From contig JADJSS010000002.1 of the NCBI GenBank assembly GCA_016711605.1, positions 62,001 to 126,000 on the forward strand: 64,000 nucleotides of DNA, given 5' to 3'. Of this stretch, positions 44,979 to 56,100 are shown piece by piece. The notes below the pieces were generated by a model. The model was not told the origin of the DNA. It did no database searches and saw only the letters and a list, made by a program, of their open reading frames with translations. Within the stretch, counting starts at the first letter, position 1. Each line of letters starts with the position of its first letter. This stretch comes from Saprospirales bacterium. Its GTDB lineage: Bacteria; Bacteroidota; Bacteroidia; Chitinophagales; JADIYW01. Both the position numbers and the translations under genes were made by a program.

Positions 44979-46109
44979 TTATCCAAAATTATACCAATTT
45001 TTTATTTTTTCAACCAATCCATTCCAACTATATTTTTTCTTTTCTAATAAAATATTTTGTACAAATTCTGTTTCTTTTTTTTCTGTATAAAATTGTGAAA
45101 TAGACTCAGCTATACTTTCAGCGTTTGGTTCGCAAACATAACCAACAATATTGTTCGGCACTGTTTCTGGCAAACCACCAACATTGGTAACAATCATTGG
45201 TTTATTGAAATGATAGCATATTTGCGTGATACCACTTTGTGTTGCATGTTTGTAAGGTTGTACCACTAAATCACTTGCGCTGAAATAAGTATTGACTTCA
45301 TTATCTGGAATAAATTGATTGTAAATAAGTACATTATTTTCGATTCCATTTTCTTTTATAATCGTTTGATATTTTTCAATATCGCTATAAAATTCACCGG
45401 CAATAATCAATTTTATATTTTCATTTTTAAGTTTAGTATTTGCCATCGCGTGCAATAATAAATCCAATCCTTTGTATTCACGAATTAAGCCAAAGAACAA
45501 GATATAGCTGGTGTTTTCATCTAATTGCAATTTATTTTTTGCTTGTTTTTTATCGATAATCTCACCAAAATTATCGTATACTGGATGTGGATAATAAATA
45601 ACTGGATGCAATTTATCTTTTGCTAAAATATCTTCTTCTACTTTTTTTGACAATGCCAAATGTGCATCACAACTATTCAAAAAATAATTTGATAAAACAG
45701 AATCGCCAATTCTCTTTTCGTGTGGATTTAAATTATGTATGATAGAAATAATTTTGGTGTGCTTGTTTTTTTTTGCGATACGTGCAATCCTACCTAAGCT
45801 TGGTCCAAGAAACGGAATGGAATAAGCAACTAAGATTAAATCAAAATTTTGTTGTTGTAACTGCTTGCCAACGTTGCGCCAATTTAATGGATTTACAGAA
45901 TTTATATTACGTGTAATAGTTAATGGAAAATGCAAAGGTGTTTCAGCGTATTGTGTTTTTCCAGGAAAAATAAAATCTGGATACATCATCTTAAACGTGA
46001 ACAAATGCACTTCATCATTGCTTTGTAAAAATTCATTAGCTAAACGTTCGCTAAAATTTGCGATGCCACCACGATAAGGAAATGCTGGACCAAGAATTGC
46101 GATTTTCAT
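44979..46109 (-). CDS. Glycosyltransferase family 4 (GT-B fold)
   Basis: 376 residues. N-terminal MKIAILGPAFPYRGGIANFS with the glycine-rich acceptor loop, and the C-terminal family motif HATQSGITQICYHFNKPMIV then TNVGGLPETV (the EX7E-like donor site, here using Q-S-G and E). Such enzymes add hexoses to lipid-linked glycans at the inner membrane. It probably serves the same surface polysaccharide as the SLBB, Wzz and kinase genes. A TATCTTTA box lies at 46117-46124, seven bases before the ATG. Sugar and acceptor are unknown. Confidence 0.92.
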   Translation of the reverse strand: MKIAILGPAFPYRGGIANFSERLANEFLQSNDEVHLFTFKMMYPDFIFPGKTQYAETPLHFPLTITRNINSVNPLNWRNVGKQLQQQNFDLILVAYSIPFLGPSLGRIARIAKKNKHTKIISIIHNLNPHEKRIGDSVLSNYFLNSCDAHLALSKKVEEDILAKDKLHPVIYYPHPVYDNFGEIIDKKQAKNKLQLDENTSYILFFGLIREYKGLDLLLHAMANTKLKNENIKLIIAGEFYSDIEKYQTIIKENGIENNVLIYNQFIPDNEVNTYFSASDLVVQPYKHATQSGITQICYHFNKPMIVTNVGGLPETVPNNIVGYVCEPNAESIAESISQFYTEKKETEFVQNILLEKKKYSWNGLVEKIKNWYNFG

Positions 46110-46141
46110 CTTACTATAAAGATAAATTTAATAAGTTGATT

Positions 46142-47203
46142 TTATGCTAAAATAAACTCTACAATTTTATCGCCAACTTGTGATGTAGAAAATTTTCCGT
46201 CATTAATATCTTCTGTTACAAAATTATTATTGATCGCTTTTTCAACAGCATCAACAATTGCTTTGCTTTCTTCCAACATGCCAAAACTATTTTCTAGTAG
46301 CATTGCTGCCGACAAAATTGTTGCCATTGGATTTGCGATATTTTTTCCTGCAGCTTGTGGATACGAACCGTGAATTGGTTCGTACAATGCATTTTTATCA
46401 CCAATTGAAGCAGATGGTAAAATGCCCAAACTACCAGCAATTACAGATGCTTCATCAGAAATAATATCGCCAAATAAATTTTCTGTAAGTATGACATCAA
46501 ACTTTGTTGGCTTGGTAATTATTTCCATCGCTGCACTATCAATATAATTGCATTCTAAGGTAATTTCAGGAAATTGTTTTGCATATTCTGTTACAGTTTC
46601 TCGCCATAAGCGAGATGTTGCTAACACATTTGCTTTGTCTAACAATGTTACTTTTTGTTTCCTGTTTTTTGCTAATTCAAACGCTGTTTTTGTGATGCGT
46701 AAAATTTCCTCTTTTGTATATACACAAGTATCGTAAGCAATAGTTTGGTCTTCGCTTCTGCCACGCGGTTTTCCAAAATAAATACCAGATATTAATTCTC
46801 GAACTACAATAAAATCAGCACCTTTTATTCTTTCGTTTTTTAAAGGTGATGCATCTAATAATGCGTCGTAACTTTTCACTGGACGAATGTTTGCATATAA
46901 ACCTAAACTGCTACGCATCTTCAATAAACCTTGCTCAGGACGTACTTTTGCAGTTGGATCGTTATCATATTTAGGATCGCCAATCGCACCGAATAAAATA
47001 GCATCATTTTCTAAACAAATCTGATGCGTTTCATCAGGATATGGATTACCAGTTTTATCTATGGCTGCAGCGCCAATGAGTGCATACTTGTATTCAAATT
47101 GGTGATTGAATTTTAGTTCAATAGCTTTTAATACTTTAATAGCTTCTTGAATAATTTCTGGACCGATACCATCACCAGACAATACTGCAATTTTTTTGTT
47201 CAT
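46142..47203 (-). CDS. leuB: 3-isopropylmalate dehydrogenase
   Basis: LeuB oxidatively decarboxylates 3-isopropylmalate in leucine synthesis. 353 residues. Motifs: AVLSGDGIGPEIIQEAIKVL, KVRPEQGLLKMRSSLGLYAN (Arg contacts), the DVILTENLFGDIISDEASVI metal site, and LYEPIHGSYPQAAGKNIANP NAD-binding loop. No other leu gene is adjacent. Promoter box TATTTTTG at 47208-47215, four bases before the ATG. Confidence 0.97.
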   Translation of the reverse strand: MNKKIAVLSGDGIGPEIIQEAIKVLKAIELKFNHQFEYKYALIGAAAIDKTGNPYPDETHQICLENDAILFGAIGDPKYDNDPTAKVRPEQGLLKMRSSLGLYANIRPVKSYDALLDASPLKNERIKGADFIVVRELISGIYFGKPRGRSEDQTIAYDTCVYTKEEILRITKTAFELAKNRKQKVTLLDKANVLATSRLWRETVTEYAKQFPEITLECNYIDSAAMEIITKPTKFDVILTENLFGDIISDEASVIAGSLGILPSASIGDKNALYEPIHGSYPQAAGKNIANPMATILSAAMLLENSFGMLEESKAIVDAVEKAINNNFVTEDINDGKFSTSQVGDKIVEFILA

Positions 47204-47207
47204 GATT

Positions 47208-47215
47208 CAAAAATA
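47208..47215 (-). promoter_or_regulatory. -7 box (TATTTTTG) of leuB
   Basis: Fits TAnnTTTG and ends four bases before ATG 47203, as for lysA and the GHMP kinase. Confidence 0.45.
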
Positions 47216-47265
47216 AACAAGAATAAAGTAATAATTATTTCTATTGTATTATTAAATTTATATTG

Positions 47266-50200
47266 ATGCGTAAAAAAATGAAATTAAATTGGTGTCTATT
47301 ATTAATGATAATGATTATAAAAAGTAATCGAAGTGATGCAAAATCAATAGTGAATTCAGTAACTAACGAGCCAACAGAGTTAGAATTAAAAGAAAACTAT
47401 TCAGAATATATTTTTGAATTTCCCAAAAAAGCAGAAAAATTAAAGTTAGAAAAAAATTGGAAACAATTAGCTGAAGAATTATATAATTTATCAGATTGTT
47501 TTTTTCAATTGAATCAATACGATGATTTAAAGTATATTATCAAAATTGCAAGTCCATTTGCGAAAAAGCATAATAAAGAAAGTTACTATAAATTAAAAAT
47601 AATTGAACAAAAGGTAATCAATGATTTTGGTGAGTATAAAAAATGTATTGCTAAATTAAAGTCATTGATACCAAAAGTAAAATCTACAAAATTAGAGAAT
47701 TCGATTTATTTACTTTTAGCAAATTCATATTATCAGTGAGACGAGGTGGAGATATCGATGAATTAGTAGGATAAGAGACTCAGTAACAATGCAAATTTTC
47801 TGCAAAAAGCACAAGCATATAATGGAATTGGCAGTTGCTATTTTATGAATACGCAACTTGATTCTGCCAAATATTACTATGAGAAAGGATTACAAATGTG
47901 CTATAGCAATAATTGTAGAATGCATACACGTGTTGGACAGATGTTGATGAATATAGGACACCTATATAAAGCACAGGGAAATTATTCTGATTCAAGAAAT
48001 GAATTCAAGTATGCATTATTAATATTTGAGAATAAGGACAATGGACAAAACAAAAAAGTTAGTGAAATATATGGTGCTATAGGTAGCATAGATATTATTG
48101 AAGAAAATTATGAATCTGCTTGCTATATCTAATAAAAGAGAAAGATATTTTAGGAAAGTTGTATGATTTTAAAAACACCACATTCGTTAATTTTTATTTA
48201 GATAAGGCTTTAATATATTACCAACTAAATGATTTTATGCTAGCAAAAAATAACATAAATTCAGCAATCAAAATAATTGAAAAAAATTATTCCAAATCAC
48301 ATTACTTAAATAGTTTTGCTAACACAACTCTCGCAAGTATATACCTCAAAACAAATAATTTAGAAAAGGCAAAAAAAATACTATCGGAAGTGATAGCGAT
48401 AGAATCAAAATCAAAATATCCATCTGAATATTTAGGTGATGCATATTGTATTTTAGGCGATTGTCTTTTAAAACAATTCAATGCAAATAAAGCAATAACT
48501 TATTATCAGAAGGCGGTAGCGTTATATGATAATATATACGGAAACAAAAACGTATATTCAATCGATGCGCTTATTGGTTTGTCAAATTCTTATATCCAAA
48601 TAGGTGATTTTAAAAAAGCACTTTCATTTGCGCAAATCGCAACTTCTTACACAATAAGAAACAATCAGATTATTTTTCCATACGATCATTGGGAAACTCA
48701 ATTGCAAGCATTAATTTGTAAAAAAGAATTATACAAAACCAAACAAACAAATGAAAACGCGGAATCAATTATAGCGCAAATCAAACAAACATCTTTGGAA
48801 GCAACTAAAATTAAAAACACGTTTGTTTCTATAAATAATCAGTTGCATTATGCAGAAAAAATTTCAGAATTAAATAAATTAGGAATTTATTTTCTAACAC
48901 ATACCGTTCAGAAAGATAAAGATAAACTTGCAGATGATTTATTGTTTTTTATCGAAAATGACAGAGCAAATATTTTACGAAACAATATTTTAAATATTAA
49001 GTCTAATGCCTTGTTGCCCGAAAAATATAAAGACGAAGAAACAAATTTAAAATCTAGACTAAATTATTTTACAACCATGCGAGAAAATGGTGAAGAAGAA
49101 TCAACACCGTATTTTTCACTCAATGATTCTATATTATTATACAGTAACAAATATGAAACATTTATTAAGAGTTTAGAAAAGTCGTATCCAAAATTATATA
49201 AATATAAATATGAACAACATAAGGTTTCGATATTACAAATACAGAAACACCTAAATAAAAAAGATCAATTTATTGAGTATTTTAATGATAATGAAAACTA
49301 TTATTGTTTAGTAATTTCTAAATCTGGTAGTAAAATTTTTTGTTGTGGAAATAAGAATAATATTGATTCAATTGTCGATATTCTCTCAGCATCTATTCAA
49401 CAAAAAAAATACAATATACATGCAGCTGCATTACTCGGAAATAAATTAATCAACAAAGAAATAAATTATAAAAATTGGATAATTGCTCCTGATGATTTAC
49501 TGAATAATGTTCCATTTGATGCGTTGTTATATTCAAACAAAACTATAAAACCAAATTATTTTTTATACCAACATACAATGCAATATACCTTTTCAGCATC
49601 CATATTTTGTAATAAAGAAAGAATTACAAAAAACGAGCAAATACAAGTGTTTGCACCAAATTTTACAAATTCTACATTTTCAAAATTGCAAACTAAAAAT
49701 GAACTCAGTAGTTTGAAAAAATTTAAAAATTATGTTGATTATAACGACTCATTTTCAACTAAAAATAATTTTATTAAAAACATACCAAAAGCAAAAGTTA
49801 TTCATGTTGCTTCTCATTTAATAGTTGATACCATTAATCCATTAAAATCAAATTTAATTTTTCAACCTAGTAAAAACCAATCATACTTTTTATCTATTGA
49901 TGATATAAAAAAACTATCTATAAATGCTCAATTAATAACACTAGCTGCTTGTAAAAGCAATTTTGGAAAAACCAATTTCGGCGAAGGTTTACTAAATTTT
50001 CCTTGGTCGTTTTATTTTGCTGGCGCTCGAAATATTTTAACTACAAAATGGAATGCATCTGATAAAACAACCGACAATATCATTGCAGAATTTTATACCA
50101 ATCTAAGGAAAGGAAAATCAAAATCAGAAGCTATACAAAAAGCAAAAATTAAATATTTAGCTACGACAGATGCAATTGGTGCTCAACCATTTTTCTGGGC

Positions 50201-50330
50201 AAACTTTGCATTAAATGGAGATGCATCATCAATAAATATAGCACCATCTTTTTTAGAAAAGTTTTGGTGGCTGCCAATTTTGTTTTTACTTTTTATGTTC
50301 TTTATTAATTTTCAATTAAAAAGAAAATAG
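47266..50330 (+). pseudogene. TPR-CHAT protein (caspase-like), frame broken near 47.75 and 48.12 kb
   Basis: Three frames read as one protein of about 1020 residues. Part 1 (ATG 47266) has a short hydrophobic N-terminus and helical repeats and stops at 47739; part 2 resumes in the same frame (KRLSNNANFLQKAQAYNGIG) after three in-frame stops at 47737-47766, so two compensating errors lie there; part 3 needs one T restored at about 48120 (NYESALLYLIKEKDILGKLY). TPR helices span about residues 150-450. The C-terminal CHAT domain has the catalytic His (KVIHVASHLIVD) and Cys (LITLAACKSNFGKTNFGEGL), then PFFWANFALNGDAS and a terminal membrane helix (WLPILFLLFMFFINFQL). It starts close to the divergent leuB. 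The target is unknown. Confidence 0.75.
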
Positions 50331-50343
50331 TAACTTGCACACT

Positions 50344-51333
50344 ATGCCAAAACAATCTATTTACAAGATAATCTGGAGCAATTTAATCATCTATTTACTA
50401 TTGTTTCTTTTGCTGTTGGCAGCTGGTATTATTGGTTATATGCAACTGCAGAATTATTCTTTTTTAGAGGCATTCTACATGACTATTATTACACTTGCAT
50501 CTGTTGGTTACAGTGAAACAAAGCCATTAGATAACACAGGTCGCATTTTCACTATCTGTTTAATTTTAGCTAATTTGGCAATTTTGACATACGTTATTAC
50601 CAAAATTTCAAAATTTTTATTTGATGGTGATTTTAGAAAATTATATAAAAAAGTAAGTATGGAAAAATCTATTGAAAAACTAGAAGATCATATTATTATT
50701 TGTGGTTGCGGACAAAATGGAAGTGAAGCCATTAAGGAATTAAAAAAAAGCAACTTTGAATTTGTTGTTATAGACAAGCTTTTAGTTCCAACAAACCATG
50801 ATGTTAAATATTTCTTACATGATGATGCTACTAAAGATGAGGTACTCTTAAAAGCAGGAATCCTAAAAGCAAAAGCATTGCTAACTACATTACCGAGCGA
50901 TGCAGAAAATATTTTTGTTGTGTTAACTGCAAAAGAATTAAATCCATCAATTAAAATTATAAGTAGAGCTTCTAAAGACTCTTCCGTAAAAAAACTAAAA
51001 ACAGCTGGCGCAAATAACGTAATCATGCCAGATAAATTAGGTGGTGTACATATGGCCAATTTAGTTTTAATACCTGATGTAAAAGAATTCTTAGATGTTA
51101 TGAGTACATACCAAAATAATGGTAATGAAATTGTGGAACTGCTTCCAACTAAATCAACATTGTTATATGATTTAGGAATCTGGAATAATACTGGAAGTCT
51201 TTTGCTAGGAATAAAAAAAATAGATGGTGAATATATTGTCAATCCCAAAAAAGAGTATAAGATTGAACTATCAGATAAACTAATTGTTCTAGGAACATCT
51301 ATAGAAATTAATGCACTCAAAAAACTGATATAA
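50344..51333 (+). CDS. Two-helix potassium channel with TrkA-N (RCK) domain
   Basis: 329 residues from ATG 50344. Two membrane helices flank a pore loop with filter TLASVGYSE (K+ channels usually have T-V/I-GYG; here SVGYSE). Then a RCK domain with the Rossmann motif IIICGCGQNGSEAIKELK and an RCK-C (TrkA-C) C-terminus (IELSDKLIVLGTSIEINALK). It gates K+ flux in response to ligands or nucleotides. Starts 13 bases after the CHAT gene stop on the same strand, so it may be co-transcribed. Confidence 0.9.
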   Translation: MPKQSIYKIIWSNLIIYLLLFLLLLAAGIIGYMQLQNYSFLEAFYMTIITLASVGYSETKPLDNTGRIFTICLILANLAILTYVITKISKFLFDGDFRKLYKKVSMEKSIEKLEDHIIICGCGQNGSEAIKELKKSNFEFVVIDKLLVPTNHDVKYFLHDDATKDEVLLKAGILKAKALLTTLPSDAENIFVVLTAKELNPSIKIISRASKDSSVKKLKTAGANNVIMPDKLGGVHMANLVLIPDVKEFLDVMSTYQNNGNEIVELLPTKSTLLYDLGIWNNTGSLLLGIKKIDGEYIVNPKKEYKIELSDKLIVLGTSIEINALKKLI

Positions 51334-51368
51334 CTTTTGTTTTTCAAATTTCTGAAGTAACTTTAAAT

Positions 51369-52499
51369 ATGTTATTACCACTCGAATATCATTTTCCAAA
51401 TAAAGAAATAGAACCAGAAAATCTGGATAAATTTTTGGCTGATGGATATTTCAGAACAGGAAACTATCTGTTACGTACTCGTGTACTATATTACGACCAG
51501 CTGATTCTAAACACACTTCATATTCGAATTGCGCTAGATAATCATCGAATCACGAAACGGTTAGAGAAAAAATTTCGGCAAAACAATTCAATTTTTACGC
51601 ACATTGTGCAACCATTTAAAATCACTGAAGAAAAAGAAAGACTTTACCAATTACATAGAAAGCGTTTTATTGGTAACAATTCTGTTTCATTAGCTGCATT
51701 CATGTATGACAACTATAACAAAAATATTTTTAACACGTTTGAAATAAATATTTATCATCAAGAGCAACTTATCGGTTATTGCATCTTTGATGTTGGAAAT
51801 AATAGTATGGCTAGTATCTTAGGCATCTTTCATCCAAATTATTCTAAATATAGTATTGGTATTTATTCAATGTTTTTAGAATTAGAATATGCCAAAAAAT
51901 CTAACTTAAAATATTATTATCCAGGCTATGTTGCATATGAACCATCTAAATTTAATTATAAATTAAAGCTTTCAGAAACGATAGAATTCTACGATTGGTT
52001 TTCAAAAAAATGGGTTAGTTTTGAAAATAAAGACAGTCGTATTAAAGTAAATGATTTCTTTTCTGCGCAGTTAGATATTGCAAAATCTTGGTTAGATTTA
52101 TTTCATTTAAAATATGAAGAATATTTTAATCCATATTTCTATATGGGTGGAATGTATCCAAATTCTGATTGTGTAAAAGGTGTACGACATTTATTGATTC
52201 ACGATTTTGACATAGAAGGATTATTCTATATCGTAGAATTTCATCCAGAAAAAATGGAATTAATAATTGCTGGTATTACACTACATAAATATCAATTTGA
52301 AGATGAAATTGATTTTAACGATTTATATGAAGACAAAAATTGGAAACGTGTTTTATTGTATTTACATCCACAAATTGTGGTGAAAAATGCGTTCGAATTA
52401 TACGCATCTTATATCTTTTTACAAGATTTTTTTGCAAAACATTCTCAATCAAAACCAATACCAAATACCGCTTTTAAAAATCCAAATTTAGATCGATAG
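51369..52499 (+). CDS. Arginyl-tRNA-protein transferase (ATE/Bpt) family protein
   Basis: 376 residues. The central part matches the C-terminal GNAT-like domain of aminoacyl-tRNA-protein transferases: ASILGIFHPNYSKYSIGIYS, LELEYAKKSNLKYYYPGYVA and YEPSKFNYKLKL. The N-terminal region lacks the usual CxxC...CC zinc-like cluster, so it may be a degenerate or differently adapted member. Such enzymes attach Arg/Leu to N-termini for N-degron degradation. Follows the K+ channel gene by 35 bases. Substrate and activity are open. Confidence 0.75.
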   Translation: MLLPLEYHFPNKEIEPENLDKFLADGYFRTGNYLLRTRVLYYDQLILNTLHIRIALDNHRITKRLEKKFRQNNSIFTHIVQPFKITEEKERLYQLHRKRFIGNNSVSLAAFMYDNYNKNIFNTFEINIYHQEQLIGYCIFDVGNNSMASILGIFHPNYSKYSIGIYSMFLELEYAKKSNLKYYYPGYVAYEPSKFNYKLKLSETIEFYDWFSKKWVSFENKDSRIKVNDFFSAQLDIAKSWLDLFHLKYEEYFNPYFYMGGMYPNSDCVKGVRHLLIHDFDIEGLFYIVEFHPEKMELIIAGITLHKYQFEDEIDFNDLYEDKNWKRVLLYLHPQIVVKNAFELYASYIFLQDFFAKHSQSKPIPNTAFKNPNLDR

Positions 52500-52557
52500 T
52501 ATTATTCACATTGCATTGAATATTTACAATGTAATTTTTATTTCGTACTTTCACGAT

Positions 52558-53154
52558 ATGGATTTGTTAGAAATTATTCCAACAGCACAACGCGTTTTAA
52601 AGCATTATAAAATTGACTTTCTGTCACCAAAAGAATGGGCAATGCTTATTCAATACGGCTCATTAAAATCATTTAAAAAAGGTGAAAAATTTATTTCTGC
52701 AAATCAACTAAACTCAAAAATAGCGTTTATTTTAAGTGGTGCTTTTCGTTTTTATTATGAAAAAAATGACAATGAAAGTACTTGTTTATTGGCCTTTGAA
52801 AATGGACTCATCGGTTCTTTTGAATCTAATATTTTAAATCAACCTTGCACACAAACTATACAAGCAATTGAAGACAGTCAATTGTTTATTATTGATTATA
52901 GAGATTTAGAAAAACTGTATGATAAAAGCCAAAAATTTGAACGAGTTGGTCGATTAATTTTAGAATATTATTTGGCATTTTTACAATTGCGTATCACGTC
53001 GTATTTATTAGATACACCAGAACAACGCTATATGCGACTCATCAACGAAACACCAGATTTATTGAATCGTGTGCCTTTGCAATATATCGCTTCATATATT
53101 GGTGTAACACCTGTTTCATTGAGTAGAATTAGAAAAAGAATTTTGAAAAAATAG
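52558..53154 (+). CDS. Crp/Fnr-family transcriptional regulator
   Basis: 198 residues from ATG 52558 (MDLLEIIPTAQRVLKHYKID); an upstream TTG at 52516 gives a less likely longer form. N-terminal cyclic-nucleotide-binding-type beta roll (FKKGEKFISANQLNSKIAFI), a dimer helix (RVGRLILEYYLAFLQLRITS) and a C-terminal helix-turn-helix (LQYIASYIGVTPVSLSRIRK). No N-terminal cysteine cluster of Fnr is visible, so no Fe-S sensing is indicated. Stops three bases from the stop of the convergent PKS gene. Candidate target: TGAC-N4-GTCA sites as at 30974, an inference. Confidence 0.9.
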   Translation: MDLLEIIPTAQRVLKHYKIDFLSPKEWAMLIQYGSLKSFKKGEKFISANQLNSKIAFILSGAFRFYYEKNDNESTCLLAFENGLIGSFESNILNQPCTQTIQAIEDSQLFIIDYRDLEKLYDKSQKFERVGRLILEYYLAFLQLRITSYLLDTPEQRYMRLINETPDLLNRVPLQYIASYIGVTPVSLSRIRKRILKK

Positions 53155-53157
53155 AAA

Positions 53158-56100
53158 TTATTCTTTTATACTTGGAACAAATTTATCTAATTTCTTGAAC
53201 CATTTTAAAAGCATATTGTCAGTTGGTTTTATTTCGTGCCAATCACCATTATGTGTGCTTTCCATTTCTTGCGCGAACATAATATCAGCCATTGTGATTG
53301 CTTGTGTAGTATCAATTTCACCACCACCAAAATAAGTATCAATCAAATATCGATGCAATTCATTTGGTGTATTGTGCTGATGTATGATTTCCATTTTTAG
53401 TTCTGAGCCAATATGTTTTTCCATCAAGCTCAAAAATTCACCACTCATCATACTATCAAAACCTTGTTCACGATAAGTTTTGCTGATGTCCACTTTTTGT
53501 CCAGCTTCTAATCCTAAAACTTTCGATGCTTCAATTTGCATATATGCTAACAATGTTTCGCGTGTTGCTTTTGATTGATGATTAATAATTGATTTTTCAA
53601 TGATCTTATTAGTATCTAATGACCATTGACCATTGACTAATGACTGTTGTCTAACAGGATTTTCCCAATATACTTTCCAATTCCAGGCATAATTTGGCAA
53701 AGCAACACGATTTATTTTTTTTTGTTGGTATAGTATTTCCCAATTTATTTTCTGATTGATGCAAAATAATTTCTGAAGCACTTCATAAAAACTATCAATA
53801 TTATTATCGTCTTTATTTGCTGATGAAAACCAAGTTGCTAGTTCGTTGGTGCTGGTACGTTTTCCTAAATTAATTAAAACTGGATTTGGTCCACATTCTA
53901 AAAACGTATTTATCTGAAATTCATTTTCAGCAAATAAAATATTGTTTGCAAATAAAACAGTTTGTCGAATATGGTTTGCAAAATACTTTCCATTTAAATC
54001 TTCTAACTTAATTTCTTTTCCATGAACGTTGGAAAGTACTGTAATTGTTGGCTGTTTGAATGAAAACTGATTTGCAAATTCTTCAAATTTTTCTAAAATT
54101 GGTTGCATTAAAGATGAATGAAATGCATGCGAGACATTTAGCGAAACTGCTTTTATTTTTTGTTCTTTTAATTTTTCTAGCAATGAAACAATGTCTTCTT
54201 TTTTACCAGAAACCGTACAGTTTTTAGTTGCATTGATGGCTGCTAAATCTAAATTTGTATTTTCTAAAAATGGTTTTATTTCTTCTTCTGTACAAAAAAC
54301 AGAAGCCATACTACCTTCACCAACTGGAAGCGATTGCATAAATGCAGCACGCGCAACCACCAATGATAATGCATCTTTTAAGTCAATTGCATTAGCAACA
54401 GTAAGTGCAGTTATTTCGCCAATACTGTGACCAATTAACACATTTGGTTGCACTCCAAAACTCATCCATAATTTTGCTAAAGCATATTCAACCACAAATA
54501 ATGCTGGTTGTGTAAACTGAGTTTGGTTGATTTGATTTTTATCGATTTCTTCATTCCACAAAATATCTTTAATAGAAAATTTTAAAGTTGATTGTAATAA
54601 CAAATCACATTCATCAATAATGTTTTTAAAGATTTCAAACGAATCATAATAGTTTTTACACATACCATGATATTGTGCACCTTGTCCGGTAAATAGAAAT
54701 GCAGTTGTAGTATTAATTTCTGAGTTTGGCTTTGAAACACTATATTTTATTGGCTTTTCGTCGTTAATGAATGCTTGCAATGCGACAATAATTTCTTCTT
54801 TAGTAGTTGCTTTTATTGCTAATCTGTATTCAAAATGATTTCTACCAGTTTGTAACGTATAACAAATTTCTGATAGTGTATTTTCATCAAAAATCGAAAT
54901 ATCATCCAAATACTTTTGTGCAACACTTTTTAAACTGATTTCATTTTTTGCACTCAACACAAATAAATAAGGCGCATTCAACTCATCAGATTTTTGTTTT
55001 TGTTTTGGTGCCTCAAAAATCATATGTACATTTGTTCCACTGTAACCAGAAAGATTTATAGCAGCACACAATGGTTCATCATCTTCAGTTTTTAACTCAA
55101 TATTTTCTGTAGCAACTTTTGCACTAATTGCATTCCAATCAACATCGCTATTTAATCTTGTAATATTGATTTGTGCTGATATAGTTTTATGTTTTAAAAT
55201 TTCAATAATTTTAAACAACATCGGCATGCCTGTTGCTGCTTCTAAGTGACCAATATTTGCTTTTACTGAGCCAATATAAATTGGGTTCTCTCTTTCTTTA
55301 TAAGAATCATAAATTGATTGCACTTCAACAGCATCTGTAAATTTATTTCCTATACCATGTGCTTCAACATAGCATATTTCATTGGCCTTTACGTTCGCAT
55401 CGTGTAATGCAGCATGTATTGTCTCAATCTGAATTTGTGGATTTGGTGCTGTAAAACCATTGCTATTTCCATTGTGCTTTACTGCAGAACCTTTTATTAA
55501 TACTTCGATAGTATCATTATCTTTTTCTGCATCGCTTTGACGTTTTAAAACAACCACACCACAACCTTCACCACGAACATAACCGTCTGCATCATCAGCA
55601 AATGCTTTGCATTTATCAGTAGAAGAAAGCGAACCTAACTTAGACAAACCAATAAATGGTTCTGGTGTCAACAATAAATTTGCGGATGCAACAATGGCAA
55701 CATCGATTACTTTTTTATTCAGTTCTTCGCAAGCCAAATGAACTGAAACCAATGTAGATGCACATGCAGCATCTAACGAATAACTCGTGCCTTTTAAATC
55801 ATACAAATATGAAACTCGACCACAAGCAGTGCCAAACGGAATGCCTGTAGTATCATAAATATCTATAGTTTCGAGGTTACCACTTCTGAAACGCGCCTGA
55901 ATGTAATCTGAATTTCCGAGTGCAATAAACACACCAGTTGCTGTTCCTTTCAACTTATCAGAAGCAATACCTGCATTTTCAATCGCTTCATAAACAACTT
56001 CTAAGATCATACGTTGCAACGGATCAATGGCTTTAGCTTCTCGTGGTGAAATGCCAAAAAATTCTGCATCAAATGCACGCACATCATTACTTAAAAATGC

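Noticed and set aside
47737..48132. Possible programmed frameshift or stop readthrough in the CHAT-TPR gene
   Set aside because: No slippery heptamer with downstream structure was seen, three stops are involved, and the same kind of errors occur in unrelated genes.
47266..53154. Known CHAT-based antiphage system (such as gasdermin or Craspase types)
   Set aside because: No gasdermin-like, Cas7-11 or partner effector genes nearby; leuB and polysaccharide genes flank it.
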